Origin: Amphiduros pacificus
Lineage: Eukaryota; Annelida; Polychaeta; Phyllodocida; Hesionidae
Length of the DNA stretch: 64,000 nt
Direction: 5' to 3'
Assembly: GCA_949316495.1 (NCBI GenBank)
Contig: OX439002.1
Span: 12,084,001-12,148,000, forward strand
Shown here piece after piece: positions 12,601-23,130 of the stretch. Below the pieces are notes generated by a model. The model did not search any database. It saw only the letters and a list, made by a program, of their open reading frames with translations, and was not told the origin of the DNA. The translations under genes and the position numbers were made by a program. The first letter of the stretch is position 1. The number at the start of each line of letters is the position of its first letter.

Positions 12601-14928
12601 GGTAGTCCAAATGCCAAACTGACAGCTAGACTTGAGAGATGGGCTCTGAGACTACAGCCATACAACATCACTATGAAGTATGCTCGTGGGAAAGACAACC
12701 CAGCAGACTACCTATCAAGACATCCAGTTGAGAAGGATGAGAAAACTTCCAGAGAAGAGAAGATAGCAGAAGAATATGTGAACTACATAGCATCAGCAGC
12801 TGTGCCCAAGGCAATGACTGAGCAAGAAGTATTAGAAGAAACTCTGGCTGACCCAACACTCACACAGGTGAAAAGCCTTATCAGAAGCAACAAGTGGCAT
12901 CTGGTATCAAAACCAAACTCTTGGCAATCTGATTGTGACGTCAAAGCACTGCAATCATTCAGCCATGTGAGTACAGAGCTCAGCGTGACTCAGTCTGGGT
13001 TGGTGCTGAGAGGTAAGAGAATAGTTTTGCCTGACAGTCTCCAGAGGCGAGCTGTAGATCTAGCACATGAAGGGCACCAAGGGATAGTGAAAACCAAGTC
13101 ACTATTGCGTGAAAAGGTTTGGTTTCCAGGCATTGAGGAAATGGTGAAAACCAAGATTAGTCAATGTGTAGCATGTGCTGCAAGCCACGATCCCAAACGG
13201 AGAGAACCATTGCAGATGACAGACCTTCCAGAGCATCCATGGTCTCATCTGAGCACTGATATGTTTGGTCCTCTGCCGTCAGGTCACTATTTGCTGGTAG
13301 TGAGATGTGACAGAACTCGATTTCCAGAAGTGGAGATAGTCGGGTCGCAGGCTGCAAGTGCAGTCATACCGGCAATGGACAAGGTGTTCTCATCAAGAGG
13401 CATACCTGATAAGCTCAAGAGTGACAACGGGAGTCCCTTCCAGAGTGAAGAATTTCAGAATTTTGCAGAAGTACTGGGATTTGAGCATCAGAAAGTGACG
13501 CCATATTGGCCAGAAGCAAATGGTGGAGCGGAGAGCTTCATGAAAAACCTTGGTAAGGTGTGTAAAACAGCACAACTTGAGGGTAAGCCGTGGAAGAAAG
13601 AGCTTCAGAAATTTCTGAGAAATTACAGAGCAACTCCACATAGTGCAACTGGTATCCCACCAGCAACAGCCTTGAATGGGTATCCCCTCAAGACCATACT
13701 GCCTCAAGTCTTTAGGTATGAGGACACAAGCAAGATTGCAGAAAATGACATGAAGGCAAAAGCCAAGATGAAATACTACGCAGAGAGGAGACGCAACATC
13801 AAGCCATCAGGCTTGGAGGTTGGAGACAGAGTTCTGATGAAGAACGTGACCAAATCTGGTAAGTCAGTGCCAAGATTTCAGCCAGAGCCATTCCAGGTCA
13901 CTGAGAGAAAAGGGTCCATGATAGTGGCTCAGAGAGGGACAGAAGTCAAGGCCAGAAACAGCAGCCATTTCAGGCCAGTCCATGTCTCAGAGGAACCACT
14001 ATTGGCTCAGAAGGATGAAGAACCAGAAGATATTCTGCAAAGCGCCAGCAGAGTCGAAATGTTCGATCAGCCGTCAGTCGGTAACCATGGCGACACTATT
14101 CGAACTAGAGCTGTGCATTTTAAGTCAAAATCTCATGCTAGTAAACCCCAAACTCAATCTGAACCGGTGACACGTCCCCACAGGAGTGTGAAAATGCCAA
14201 AACATTTGAGTGAATATGAGGTAAAACTACCAAATTTGGCAGGGTCAGATTAGTAGAGACTTATTAAAGTCAAAAGACAGGCTCAAGATGGTCTCTCAAG
14301 TGAGTTACTACATGTGTGTTCGAGCAGAATGGTCAGAAATATTGTATAAGATGTTTATTTCAAATACTGCCATAGTATTATTTTATGTGTTCATAAAAGT
14401 GTTCAAGCAGAATATGTGTTCATAAAAGTGTTCAGAAAAATATGTATCATTTTGTATTTACATACTTGAGTAATGCTAAAATACTGTGTATTTTACTCTT
14501 ATATGGTATGGTAAAAATTTTATTTAGTAATTTGTTTATAAAACTAGCCAAATATTGTTCAAATATTGTTCAGGCAAAGAGCATGTATTTTTATATCTTA
14601 TTTTTGTATGGTAAAGCAAAAGCCTTGTTCCATGATAAGCAATGTTAATTATAAATGTATGTTTGAAATGTTTAAATTTCAAGTTCCTGTTTGTATAAAA
14701 CAATGCGGGTATAGCTTACATAAGCTTACATTTTAATTTTCTCAAGGGAGGAGAATGGATATGGAAATGTGTGTAAAGGACAGAGACTATAAAAATACAC
14801 ACAAGAGAAAAGCTACACAAAAAGTTTATTCAAAGAGACGATAACACAATATTACAATTTATATTGTTTAAAGTTTATTGCATATGAATATACATAAACA
14901 TACAATCCTCAACTAAAGAAGGGGGAGA

Positions 14929-15028
14929 TGTAATGTTCAAATGTGACTGGTGCGTCCGCATCTCGTGTATCGCGGGTTTCTATCAATAAAGGACTTAGCA
15001 ACCGCACGATCTGGTGTTATCCATTACA
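14929..15028 (+). repeat. 3' LTR of the young Ty3/gypsy element
   Basis: Identical over 100 bp to 9551-9650, preceded by the purine tract and followed by the ATGGT target duplication. Confidence 0.95.
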
Positions 15029-15089
15029 ATGGTAACATCATAAATTATGTTGATGTGATCATGTAAAATACTGCTGTTACCTTTATGTA

Positions 15090-15537
15090 CAGTGACCGGC
15101 AACTGTCCGAAACCGGCAGATTAATCTCGGACATTTTTAACTCGGTCAAATATCGAGTAAAACTGTTCTGTACTAATTGCAATTGAGCTGAATATATATA
15201 TAGTGCCTCACACGTCATCTTGTTATTCCTATTCCTTTCAAAACGTTCAAAGTGTTTATTTGTTTTCACGGCACGACTGATTGAGTCACTGTCAAATGAC
15301 GTCAGAAGTGGTGACGTAGCCAACTTCTCCGTATAAGTCAATGGAAACTCGGACAATCTGCAGGTTTCCTGAATGCGTGAATTTCCCGATAACTCTGTAC
15401 ATATTGAACATGTATCAATTTTATTATACACGCAAATGTAATTAACGATGCGAGTAGTTTTTACCCAGTTTTGAAAGATTCTGTGAAAATCAGGAGTGAA
15501 AAACATGAAAGTGTCCGGATTTGTCTGCCGGTCACTG
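15090..15537. mobile_element. 448 bp TIR element (CAGTGACCGGCA ends)
   Basis: The left end CAGTGACCGGCAACTGTCCG pairs with a right end whose reverse complement is CAGTGACCGGCAGACAAATC; AGTGACCGGCA is shared exactly. No convincing target duplication was found. CAGTG ends recall hAT elements, but that is only suggestive. A 153-residue open frame that spans the whole element on the - strand resembles nothing and is taken as chance. Confidence 0.65.
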
Positions 15538-15945
15538 TTAGTTCCTCCCTCTGTACTGCTTGAAATACCAGTTTTTGGCTATTTTGACTGATAATAAAAG
15601 GAATGTATGCTATGTCCCTTCCGCCTTTCTTAATATCTCAACTTTTTCTTTCAAATGAGCCCAAGATCAAGCTGATTGGTGCAGCGGATGCTGCGTATGA
15701 GTTAATTAATGACTCTATCATTCCTATTCATATTATTGATAATTATTATTATTATTATTATTACAAGTGAACCGACAATAATATGAAATGGCTGCGAGAT
15801 GCACATGTCTTTCAACGCTGAATATCATACGATATACAAATGACCATAGTTTCGTCAATAATTGGTGTAGAAAGATGATTTAACCTGGAGTGAAATCCTC
15901 TTGAGATTGTGAGCAATGTAAACACATTGCATGAGGCTACGACAT

Positions 15946-16172
15946 CACGGACAGAGCAAGCGCAAGTGATGTCTCCGAGATCAATTTGCATGAATTTTTC
16001 TGTTTCCCTCGGGTGACCTCATTTATACATTATACAATGTATAATACAAGGATAAGAAACGATCCCATGCTAATTTCAACTCTTGCCCAATTTTTATCCT
16101 TATATTATGTAATATATAGGTCAATCAGTGGCAGCTTAGGCCTTGAACACACGCGCGCTTGCTCTGTCCGTG
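15946..16172. repeat. Inverted-repeat element, 18 bp perfect arms
   Basis: CACGGACAGAGCAAGCGC (15946-15963) is exactly inverted at 16155-16172. The 191 bp between the arms is non-coding. A small foldback or MITE is likely. Confidence 0.7.
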
Positions 16173-16189
16173 TCATACTATGGCTGAGA

Positions 16190-16256
16190 AGTAGCGCGTA
16201 AGCAGCATTTGGTAGCGCGTAAGTAAGATTTGGGAGCGCGTAAGCAGAAATCCCCG
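16190..16256 (+). repeat. Three short GC-rich tandem units
   Basis: Three copies of AGCGCGTAAGYARNATTTGG-like sequence about 20-22 bp apart, starting near 16193, 16213 and 16236. They stand out from the AT-rich surroundings. Confidence 0.7.
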
Positions 16257-16712
16257 TGTTCTTATTGGTTGTTCAATGACAGGGATGGCCTTTCATACAC
16301 ACTCCTCACAGCCCCGGGTCAAAGACCCATCACTGCCACAGGCAGATTAGCATATGACCGTCGGTACTACTTTCAGCTGTTTGTCGTCTGCCCTCAAAAC
16401 CAAATCACGTACCTCTGAATGTAGCCCCGCATGACTTTTAAATAGTTCCCAGCAAACTCTGAGTGTAACATTGTAAATACTGCCTTTTTTGGTCCAATGT
16501 TTCAGAAATGATTACAACCCATTCAGATAACTATGTAAAGTTTATAAATTTACTCAACTATAAACTTTATCGATTGTGAGCAAATTTGGCGTATGGGAGC
16601 AAATCGGAGCCAAAAAGGCACCTGTGGCAGTGGTGGTACCGTTGATGGTGGAGAGGGTGGATGGTCGAGACGGTGGCGACACTGCGTGGGAGTGTGTGTC
16701 CGTGTATGACAT

Positions 16713-16933
16713 GTACAGCCGACGACAACTGACCTGCGGACGACAACAGAGCTGCGGTTTAGTTTATCAATTGGTTTCCGATGTTTATCAAACTATTTGA
16801 CTTTGTGTGCACACGCAAGTGTCAGAAAACAACTTGGTGTGAATATTTTCGAGAGTGCAGACGCACTTAAAAGGCTTTGAAAATGGAACCGCAGCTCTGT
16901 TGTTGTCTGCAGGTCAGTTGTAGTCGGCTGTAC
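16713..16933. repeat. Foldback with 47 bp arms
   Basis: Arms 16713-16759 and 16887-16933 are inverted copies matching at 44 of 47 positions (GTACAGCCGAC..CAACTGACCTGC..). A 127 bp spacer separates them. Transcribed, it would form a long hairpin. Confidence 0.85.
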
Positions 16934-17049
16934 CCTTCCTTCAAATCATCATGAAAATGACAATGTATGGAATAATGAAAAAAACTGAATATTCTACAAA
17001 CAAAGACCATACCTTTGTCAATAATTGGAGTAGAATGGTGATATAACGT

Positions 17050-18018
17050 TAGGGGGAACAGGGACACTTCATGCAGAGGATCACAGGTGTATGAAATGTG
17101 TTGTTGATGGTTGCTAAGATACCAACAAGTAGGACGTCACTATTTCATTGATAAATAACCAAAGCACCATTATGACGTCATTGCTCATTCAACTACATGA
17201 AATAGTGCACCATTATAACCCACCAAAGCTAACTAAATAGATAACATATTTCTGTTGAAAAAGGATCAATGTTTTTATATACATATGGAAACATCATTTA
17301 GTAATCTTTTATGACTAATCCAATAGCCAGTAGCTGCTGCATTCGACCTCATCACTGCCCAGTGATACAAAAAAGAAAGTTTACAAAATATCATATTTCT
17401 CAAAATTTCCCAAGCTTTTTATGACAAAGTTTTGCAATTTTAATTACCAAATTTTAAGAACAGGTTTATTCCAAATATTATTCTATTTAGTTTAAATAGA
17501 GGGAATTTTGATTAATGGTCTTTATTTTGAGATATCTAACTTAGATATCCAAATGGTGTCAAAAATTTTAATTTACATTTATTTGAATAATTTTATTTAC
17601 AAAAACACAAATTACTTGAATTATAAGACGTCTTTTAAAATTCTGTTTATTTAAACTAAATAACATCATTCTAGCTAAAGATCAATGTCTTAGTTCTGCA
17701 GATTGTTAGTGTAGTTATTCCCAAAAATGTTTTTCAAGTAAGCTCTATCCCTTCTTTAATTGTTACCAAAAAACATCTTTTTCTGATTTTTGCTTCAACT
17801 TTAAATCTAAAATGATTAAAAATGATAAAATTTTAAAAACAAATTAAAAATCAAATCAAAAGAAAAATCAATCCCGAAGCATTTAATACATTAAAGGCTG
17901 AAATCCGTTTTGTAGTTATTTTCATACAAAGCAATTATCTTGCACCATGTCATTTTTTGTGGTTCAAATGACTTTTTTTGGCGGGAAAAAAGAACTTTAG
18001 AAGACACTGTTCCCCCTA
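17050..18018. mobile_element. 969 bp TIR element with likely ACGT target duplication
   Basis: It begins TAGGGGGAACAGGGACACTT and ends with the complement of TAGGGGGAACAGTGTCTTCT. ACGT flanks both sides (17046-17049, 18019-18022). The flanks rejoin into the ~140 bp host unit (GGAGTAGAATGGTGATATA..CCAGAGTGAAGTCC), which shows a true insertion. The interior is AT-rich and encodes no transposase. Superfamily not recognised. Confidence 0.8.
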
Positions 18019-18093
18019 ACGTCCCAGAGTGAAGTCCTCTTGACATTGCGAGCAGGGTAAACACACTGTTGCGTGAGACTACAAGATGCACAT

Positions 18094-18805
18094 TTCTTTA
18101 ATAATTGAATATTATGAAAAAAAGAAAAATGCATTTTCCAAATCTTTTATTTTTTATACATGTTTATAAAAAAATCATAATTCATATTCATATTGCTTTT
18201 TCTAAACTTTTAAACAAAATATTGTTAATGATATAGCATTCATAAAATTTTTGTTGCATTTTTTAATTGTTATTTTTTGTTGATTTGAAATGATGACATT
18301 TTATGTATTAGGTCAATTTATTTATAACGGCGCATATATTGGCAGGGCTATAAATTACATTTTCTGATAGTATTATTTTCACTGAACAGCGTGGTATAAT
18401 TTTCTAAGCTGCCAATATATGCGCCAATAATTAAAAATAAACTGGAAAGATAAAAATAACAATAAAGTACGTGATTTCCTGATAATGTGAGGGTAAAACA
18501 GAAATATTAACTCATATTCATAAATATAATATGAATTTGCAAATCTCTTCATAAAATCATCAAAACTTGGAGCAGAGAAATAAAATTTATATCCCCATAA
18601 TCTGCATAAATAAACAAACATTTCATTCGCGATATGTGTAGCTCTAAATTGTGGTTTTGATAACTTAAAATAGTTCTGAAAAAAATTACGTCAAAACTTT
18701 CATATCTTGCACCTATATGGCGTCATTATAACAATGCCCATGGCGGCATCTATGATATCCCCTTTGATCTTTCCCCGTCACCCCTCCATTCATTATTACT
18801 CCAAG
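18094..18805. mobile_element. 5'-truncated copy of the 1.0 kb CTTGGAG TIR element
   Basis: Aligned by eye to 47905-48609 for its whole length, including the central ATAACGGCGCATATATTGGC and the right end CATTCATTATTACTCCAAG. The left inverted end is missing; the left edge joins the composite repeat. Confidence 0.85.
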
Positions 18806-19764
18806 GTTAATATGATCATTTGGAAACAATGCTATTACCTTTGATAAAACTCCTCCCTCTGTTCTTCTTGAAATACTAGCAACTGCTTCCAGGAGGAACT
18901 TCATAATTGGTATGCAGAAGATTTATGGAATGAGACTATGGTAGGTTTGGCAGAGGATCCTGCTGGATAACATGATAACAACTTTGATATATCAACATAC
19001 TTTTCTTTGGTACTTGTATCCCCCATAGACTGCATTAGGATACCACAGAAATATTGCATTGGTAAGGAGAGGATGTGTCCACATGAGCCAAATAATTAAC
19101 ACTACATATCACTCCACTGTAAGACTATTGAATGAGTTTGTTGATATCATTTTTTTTACATGATTGTTGCACAGTTGTGATAAACAAGAACTCAAATGAA
19201 TGTCACATCAAAACTGTATTGGGATTATGTATGGAAAACCATAACCTGTTTGCTAGTTACAGTTGTGTGTTTTCATTCAAGTATGTAGAGCTATCAACCC
19301 AGGGGGTTATGTTCTCAAATTTCAAGCATCAAATGTTTATTTTCAGATGGAGTCATTTTCTTCTTTAAGTATACAATGTGGCCGAAGTTTCAATAAGTAA
19401 AAATCTATACGTTTTCAATAAATATAGGCTAGGCTCTATCTTCTATAAGTAAAATTCATAAAACAGTTATGGTCAATAGAAGGCAATGGAAACTTGAAAT
19501 CGATCTTTATTGGATCTTAACAGAAATCTACAAGTCAACTTTGATCTTTTGTGAAACTACCGGTCAGAGTTCTTAGCAACTAGCAGGAAAGATGTATTTT
19601 CAGGGGACCAGTTCTATCTATTTTTATATTAGACTCAGACTTTTGTCCATTTTTAGGAGTTTCTCAAATATCTAATTGCTATCACTGAGTTATCAAGTGA
19701 GCTGTCATTTCAAATAACATAATATTAACCAATGAGTCCATTTTCATCATTTGGTAATGAGAGA
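18806..19764. other. Spacer
   Basis: I see no supportable gene. A short block at 18845-18885 resembles 15540-15580 (CCTCCCTCTGT..CTTGAAATAC), so some old repeat is present. Confidence 0.45.
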
Positions 19765-19955
19765 GTGATTCCAATGCAGAGTGATTCCAATGCAGAGTGA
19801 TTCCAATACAGAGTGATGCCAATGCAGAGTGATTCCAATGCAGATTGATGCCAATGCAGAGTGATTCCAATGCAGATTGATGCCAATGCAGAGTGATTCC
19901 AATGCAGAGTGATGTCAATGTGGTGTGATGTCAATGTGGTGTGATGTCAATGCAG
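19765..19955. repeat. 16-17 bp minisatellite
   Basis: About 11 units of AGTGATTCCAATGCAG and variants (GATTGATGCCAATGCAG). The frames with repeated ALESLCIGI-type peptides are array artefacts. Confidence 0.92.
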
Positions 19956-20010
19956 ATGTTTGATGATTGCATTGGCATCAATAGCTGTCAAATTTCCATC
20001 AGTTAGAAGT

Positions 20011-20080
20011 TACGAATTTCCTGCCCCAGATTCCATTTTAGTGTTTGCTAAAATGACAAGAAAATACAAATTACCTAAAT
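20011..20080 (-). pseudogene. Relic of the Ig gene's tail-exon start
   Basis: On the - strand, GGTAATTTGTATTTTCTTGT..ATTTTAG is followed from 20047 by CAAACACTAAAATGGAATCT. This matches the duplicated acceptor-plus-exon units of the Ig gene tail at 23067-23140 (GGTAATTTGTATTTTCTGAT..CTTCAG; CAAACCCTGAATGGGAATCT). The frame soon ends (..GNS then TAA), and no partner exons are intact, so it is read as part of a dead duplicate. Confidence 0.65.
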
Positions 20081-20959
20081 TGAATCCATTACAACTGAAT
20101 TAAAACCACTTTTAAACCACTGTCAGGCAGTTACTGATTTAAATTGAACTTATTATCTGAGAGCCACTAAGTAGAGAATAAGAATATATTCATCAAGCAG
20201 TCCATTACGTATCAAGTCCGTAAGAGACTTTGAGGCGTTTACAACACAAATGATTCTGCCGCTAACACTATACATTTGTGTGCCTGTGAACTCACTCCCG
20301 CCCCTACAGTGGCAGCCTTTCATGGCAATCTTTGAAAAATGTGACCACTGCTTCAATGACGGCATTAAGTTGCAGTTGGTGAAATCCTTTTCTATTGCAC
20401 ATTTTCAACAATATGATTTGGCCCTTCATTATAGAAAATGCTTTGAAGTGATGTAAAATGCTTGGTTTTTAATTCAATAATGATTTTGGAATCGATGAAA
20501 AAATTCATTGGGCATGTTGGATTGAAAATCTCTTTGCCTGAGCTATTTCGTAACATTTTACTAAAATTTAGCTAATTGGCAGTACATTGAATGGCACATA
20601 TTTCATAGTTAATTGGGTTAAAGGATCTCGAGCAATTTGTTTTACGGCATGACAGCGGAGCTTGATGCACATTAAGGCCACAATATTGCTATGATTATGA
20701 GAAAAAAAAACAGGATTTTTATTAGGCATTTTTGGCATGTTGCAATGTGAAAAGTAACAAATATCCATTGTGTCATTTCTATGATAAATTTGGATGCATT
20801 ACCCTCAGAATCTTGTGGAGGGTGTGACAGAGACAAACAGGGGCCTTGGTTTTGTCTATTAGTTGGTACAAGCCTAACACGGATAGAGGTCACATGCTTG
20901 CACACATGCTTGCACACATGTGACTACATTGCACTTAGCACCTTCAACAATAGTCCTGG

Positions 20960-21060
20960 CAGGTGCAGTTTTGTTGATTCCATAACGATAGCTTGTTTTT
21001 ACCAGTTTCATATACCATTTAAACACACCCCAAATGTCTGTAGAATTACCTGTAAGTTGA
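20960..21060 (-). repeat. Fragment related to the diverged repeat at 62.7 kb
   Basis: The block CAGTTTCATATACCATTTAA..CCAAATGTCTGTAGAATTACC matches, in inverse orientation, 62750-62830 and also 57610-57670. It is a dispersed repeat of unknown type. Confidence 0.6.
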
Positions 21061-21234
21061 GTAATTTATCTATATTTCTAAAAGAACATGCTATTCCAAA
21101 AAAAATATATCAGAGATTTATTATTTTAAAATATGTACCCCAGATTTGTTAATCCAGCTCGTTTTGCGAATGGCAATTTCTACTGGGCAATGGGAAATAT
21201 TGATATTCTTCGTCACAGCAATATTTATACCTGC

Positions 21235-21321
21235 CTTATAAGTCCCGTGATCCTCTGTTTTGCATCGTAAAGTTGAGGTATGGCCAACTTTATTCTGCAA
21301 TTTGTCCACCAGTCATTTTTC
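21235..21321 (-). pseudogene. Decayed first-half immunoglobulin exon
   Basis: Reverse-complement sequence TGACTGGTGGACAAATTGCAG..GTTGGCCATACC..CTTTACGATGC aligns with the Ig2 first exon of the gene upstream (29040-29137: TGACTGGTGAACAAAGTATTG..GTTGGCAAGACT..CTTTACCATGT). It is about 11 bp shorter, carries an in-frame TAA soon after the TGGTGG motif, shifts frame by a 2 bp loss, and has a GC instead of a GT at the donor. With the relic at 20.0 kb it marks a dead tandem copy of the Ig gene. Confidence 0.72.
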
Positions 21322-21724
21322 CTGGGATTATTCATGCAATCATAGTACACGGGCGTGTATTCTTTCAGCATACATCACAAGTTAACATCATATTTTCTCA
21401 GAGTTTCATCCTTTTCATGTCAGGCTACATTTTGAAATTGCCACCATCAGATCTGAACAGATGTTTTTGTTATAGATTAAATTAAAAACAAAAGATTTCA
21501 GGGGTTTTCCATTTTCAATCTCTTTGGGTGTGACCGACTCAACCAGTTTACAAAAACGTATAACTTACCTGAAATATGCAAGCACAACATTTCTGTTTCT
21601 TAGGGTCTGTTAAGCCCTTTTAGCAAATGAATTATAGAGAAAAACATAACAGCAAATGCAATGATCAGCATAGTCCAATATATAGCTAGTAGATCCATGG
21701 TACAGATCGTTGGCAATGACAAAC

Positions 21725-21835
21725 ATGGCGATGCTGGAATAAAGTCGGCCTGGGACAATAGACATCTAGGGTCTTGTCATGGCGATGCTGGAATAAAGTC
21801 GGCCTGGGACAATACACATCTAGGGTCTTGTCCCC
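21725..21835 (+). repeat. Direct duplication, about 54 bp, two copies
   Basis: CATGGCGATGCTGGAATAAA..GGGTCTTGT occurs twice in tandem with one mismatch (ATAGACATC/ATACACATC). The high identity suggests a recent duplication. Confidence 0.9.
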
Positions 21836-22034
21836 ATTCCATTAATTGTCCAGAGGGACAATCTAGTAATCCAGATAATAAAGTAGGGAAAGCTCATAAA
21901 TTATAATCAAGAAGAGGCATGAAATTATCCCTTTTCCCCATTATATAACAGTTAGCAGTAACCTTGAGCCTGGTATGAACAAGTATATGTATTTAATTGT
22001 ACGGACGGACGAGGAAAGATAATACATAAAATAT

Positions 22035-22252
22035 TACACCAATACTTTCATAAAGTTGAATGTTGTGCTCCAAGAGAAATAAGCAAACGTCTGTGATTAA
22101 GTGGTGGAACCCCAAAGATAAGATGATTCCCTGGAAAGTTAACAATTTTGTTATCCCCTGTTGCTCAGTTGCTCATAATACTTGCAAAGAACTACAAGGC
22201 ATAGTGCCATCCACTGAGTACAGGATTAAAATAGTTTTAATCCTGTACTCAG
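22035..22252 (+). repeat. ~220 bp repeat, copy D1
   Basis: Matches the reverse complement of 25193-25400: CCAAGAGAAATAAG, GTGGTGGAAC, GCTCATAA.., ACAAGGCAT and ACAGGATTA occur in the same order. The two copies lie inverted around the Ig gene's last exons. Confidence 0.75.
22214..22252. repeat. Perfect 18 bp hairpin
   Basis: CTGAGTACAGGATTAAAA is separated by TAG from its exact inverted copy TTTTAATCCTGTACTCAG. It lies at the right end of repeat copy D1. Confidence 0.9.
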
Positions 22253-22741
22253 GTTGTGATTTCGGCTCTCGTCCCTTTACTTGAAAGGAGGGAGAATTAA
22301 AATTCCAAATTAAGATCAAATAATTTTGGCACTGACTTAGCTGTTTGGATTCTCTATAGATTTAATTGTCTCATATTTAATTATCTCATATTGTATGAGG
22401 ATGACAGAGACAACAAGATGTTATTCATATAGTGTGTGATATATCTTAATGAAGAAATTCAAACCATGACAGAGACTATTGCACAGCGTCCCAATGCTTG
22501 AGGCATAAAGTAACCAAGATGACTTATTCATGGAATGGACTGCTAATATTGAAGACATCATGCTGTTGGTAATTGCCTATTCCACTACAACAGAAATCTG
22601 CAAAATGTAAAAGCTTATCTGACAAACAGTTGCAGGATAATAATTGATTTATTTGGTCTCACTTCATCTCACCCTCCAAACCATTTTCAAAACCTGTACA
22701 CTCTAACTAAATACCAGAAAGCATAAAATGTGCACTAATGT

Positions 22742-22747
22742 TTTATT
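22742..22747 (-). terminator. Candidate poly(A) signal of the Ig gene
   Basis: AATAAA on the - strand lies about 50 nt after the stop codon at 22796-22798. Placement is reasonable, but the cleavage site is not known. Confidence 0.45.
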
Positions 22748-22795
22748 ATCCATCAATAACATCTATATACTACATGTATCAGCCCTGAATCTTAA

Positions 22796-23130
22796 TTACT
22801 GGATGTCACAATTTTTAAGTTCAATATGTAAGGCATCAACATTTTCAATCAATTTTGCAACATCTGAATTGAACTGTTTTTTTAGGGTGTCAAGCTCTGT
22901 TTCTATTTTTTCTGATATTTCTACTGCACTGTCAGAGTAAACCATCAGCATTTGGTTGAGAGTTGATAGAGATGTCATTGCTGAGGTATGGTGAACTTGC
23001 AGTTCTTCGATGGCCGTCAGAATGCCATTAGTAGGAGTCTCTGCATTTCCTGCCTCAGGTTCCAATGCTGAAGTGATCAGAAAATACAAATTACCCACAT
23101 TTCCACTTCCAGATTCCCATTCAGGGTTTG
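22796..23130 (-). CDS. Ig gene: terminal exon, coiled-coil tail
   Basis: It starts at an AG at 23130 (NPEWESGSGNV..) or, 63 nt later, at a second AG at 23067 (LEPEAGNAETPT..); both keep frame. The rest (AIEELQVHHTSAMTSLSTLN..IETELDTLKKQFN..LIENVDALHIELKN) has heptad-like hydrophobic spacing, and the stop follows CDIQ. A coiled coil here would let the protein oligomerise. Confidence 0.75.

Larger units (their letters stand above)
9551..15028 (+). mobile_element. Ty3/gypsy LTR retrotransposon, young insertion
   Basis: An element of 5478 bp bounded by two identical 100 bp LTRs (TGTAATG...CATTACA) and a 5 bp target duplication ATGGT (9546-9550 and 15029-15033). Parts in order: primer-binding-like TGGCGACGAG right after the left LTR; gag region about 10.1-11.0 kb with a CX2C-type zinc knuckle and a Ser/Arg-rich stretch; aspartic protease about 11.05-11.3 kb (FTADSAATCTVI); reverse transcriptase about 11.45-12.3 kb; RNase H about 12.35-12.7 kb; integrase about 13.0-13.9 kb with an HHCC zinc finger and DDE core; purine-rich tract GAAGGGGGAGA before the right LTR. 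No envelope gene. The order places it in Ty3/gypsy (Metaviridae), resembling the K02A2.6-like or Mag-type lineages common in invertebrates. Identical LTRs mean a recent insertion. The coding part is nearly whole, with about one break. Confidence 0.95.
15763..18095 (+). repeat. Composite repeat, copy 2 (interrupted)
   Basis: Begins like copy 1 with (ATT)n then ACAAGTGAACCGACAATAAT, and carries the same ~140 bp unit in pieces: 15790-15940, 16990-17045 and 18023-18095. Foldbacks and a 969 bp TIR element lie between the pieces. Confidence 0.7.

Noticed and set aside
14442-14900. Envelope gene after the integrase of the young LTR element
   Set aside because: The stretch is AT-rich with only a 68-residue frame and no signal peptide or fusion-protein features; taken as non-coding 3' region.
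15045-15506. A 153-residue open frame on the - strand
   Set aside because: It runs across a whole TIR element from end to end and resembles no transposase; chance frame.
20153-20365. A 70-residue - strand frame near the dead Ig copy
   Set aside because: Looked for fibrinogen-domain motifs to complete a FREP; none found, and the splice context is unclear.
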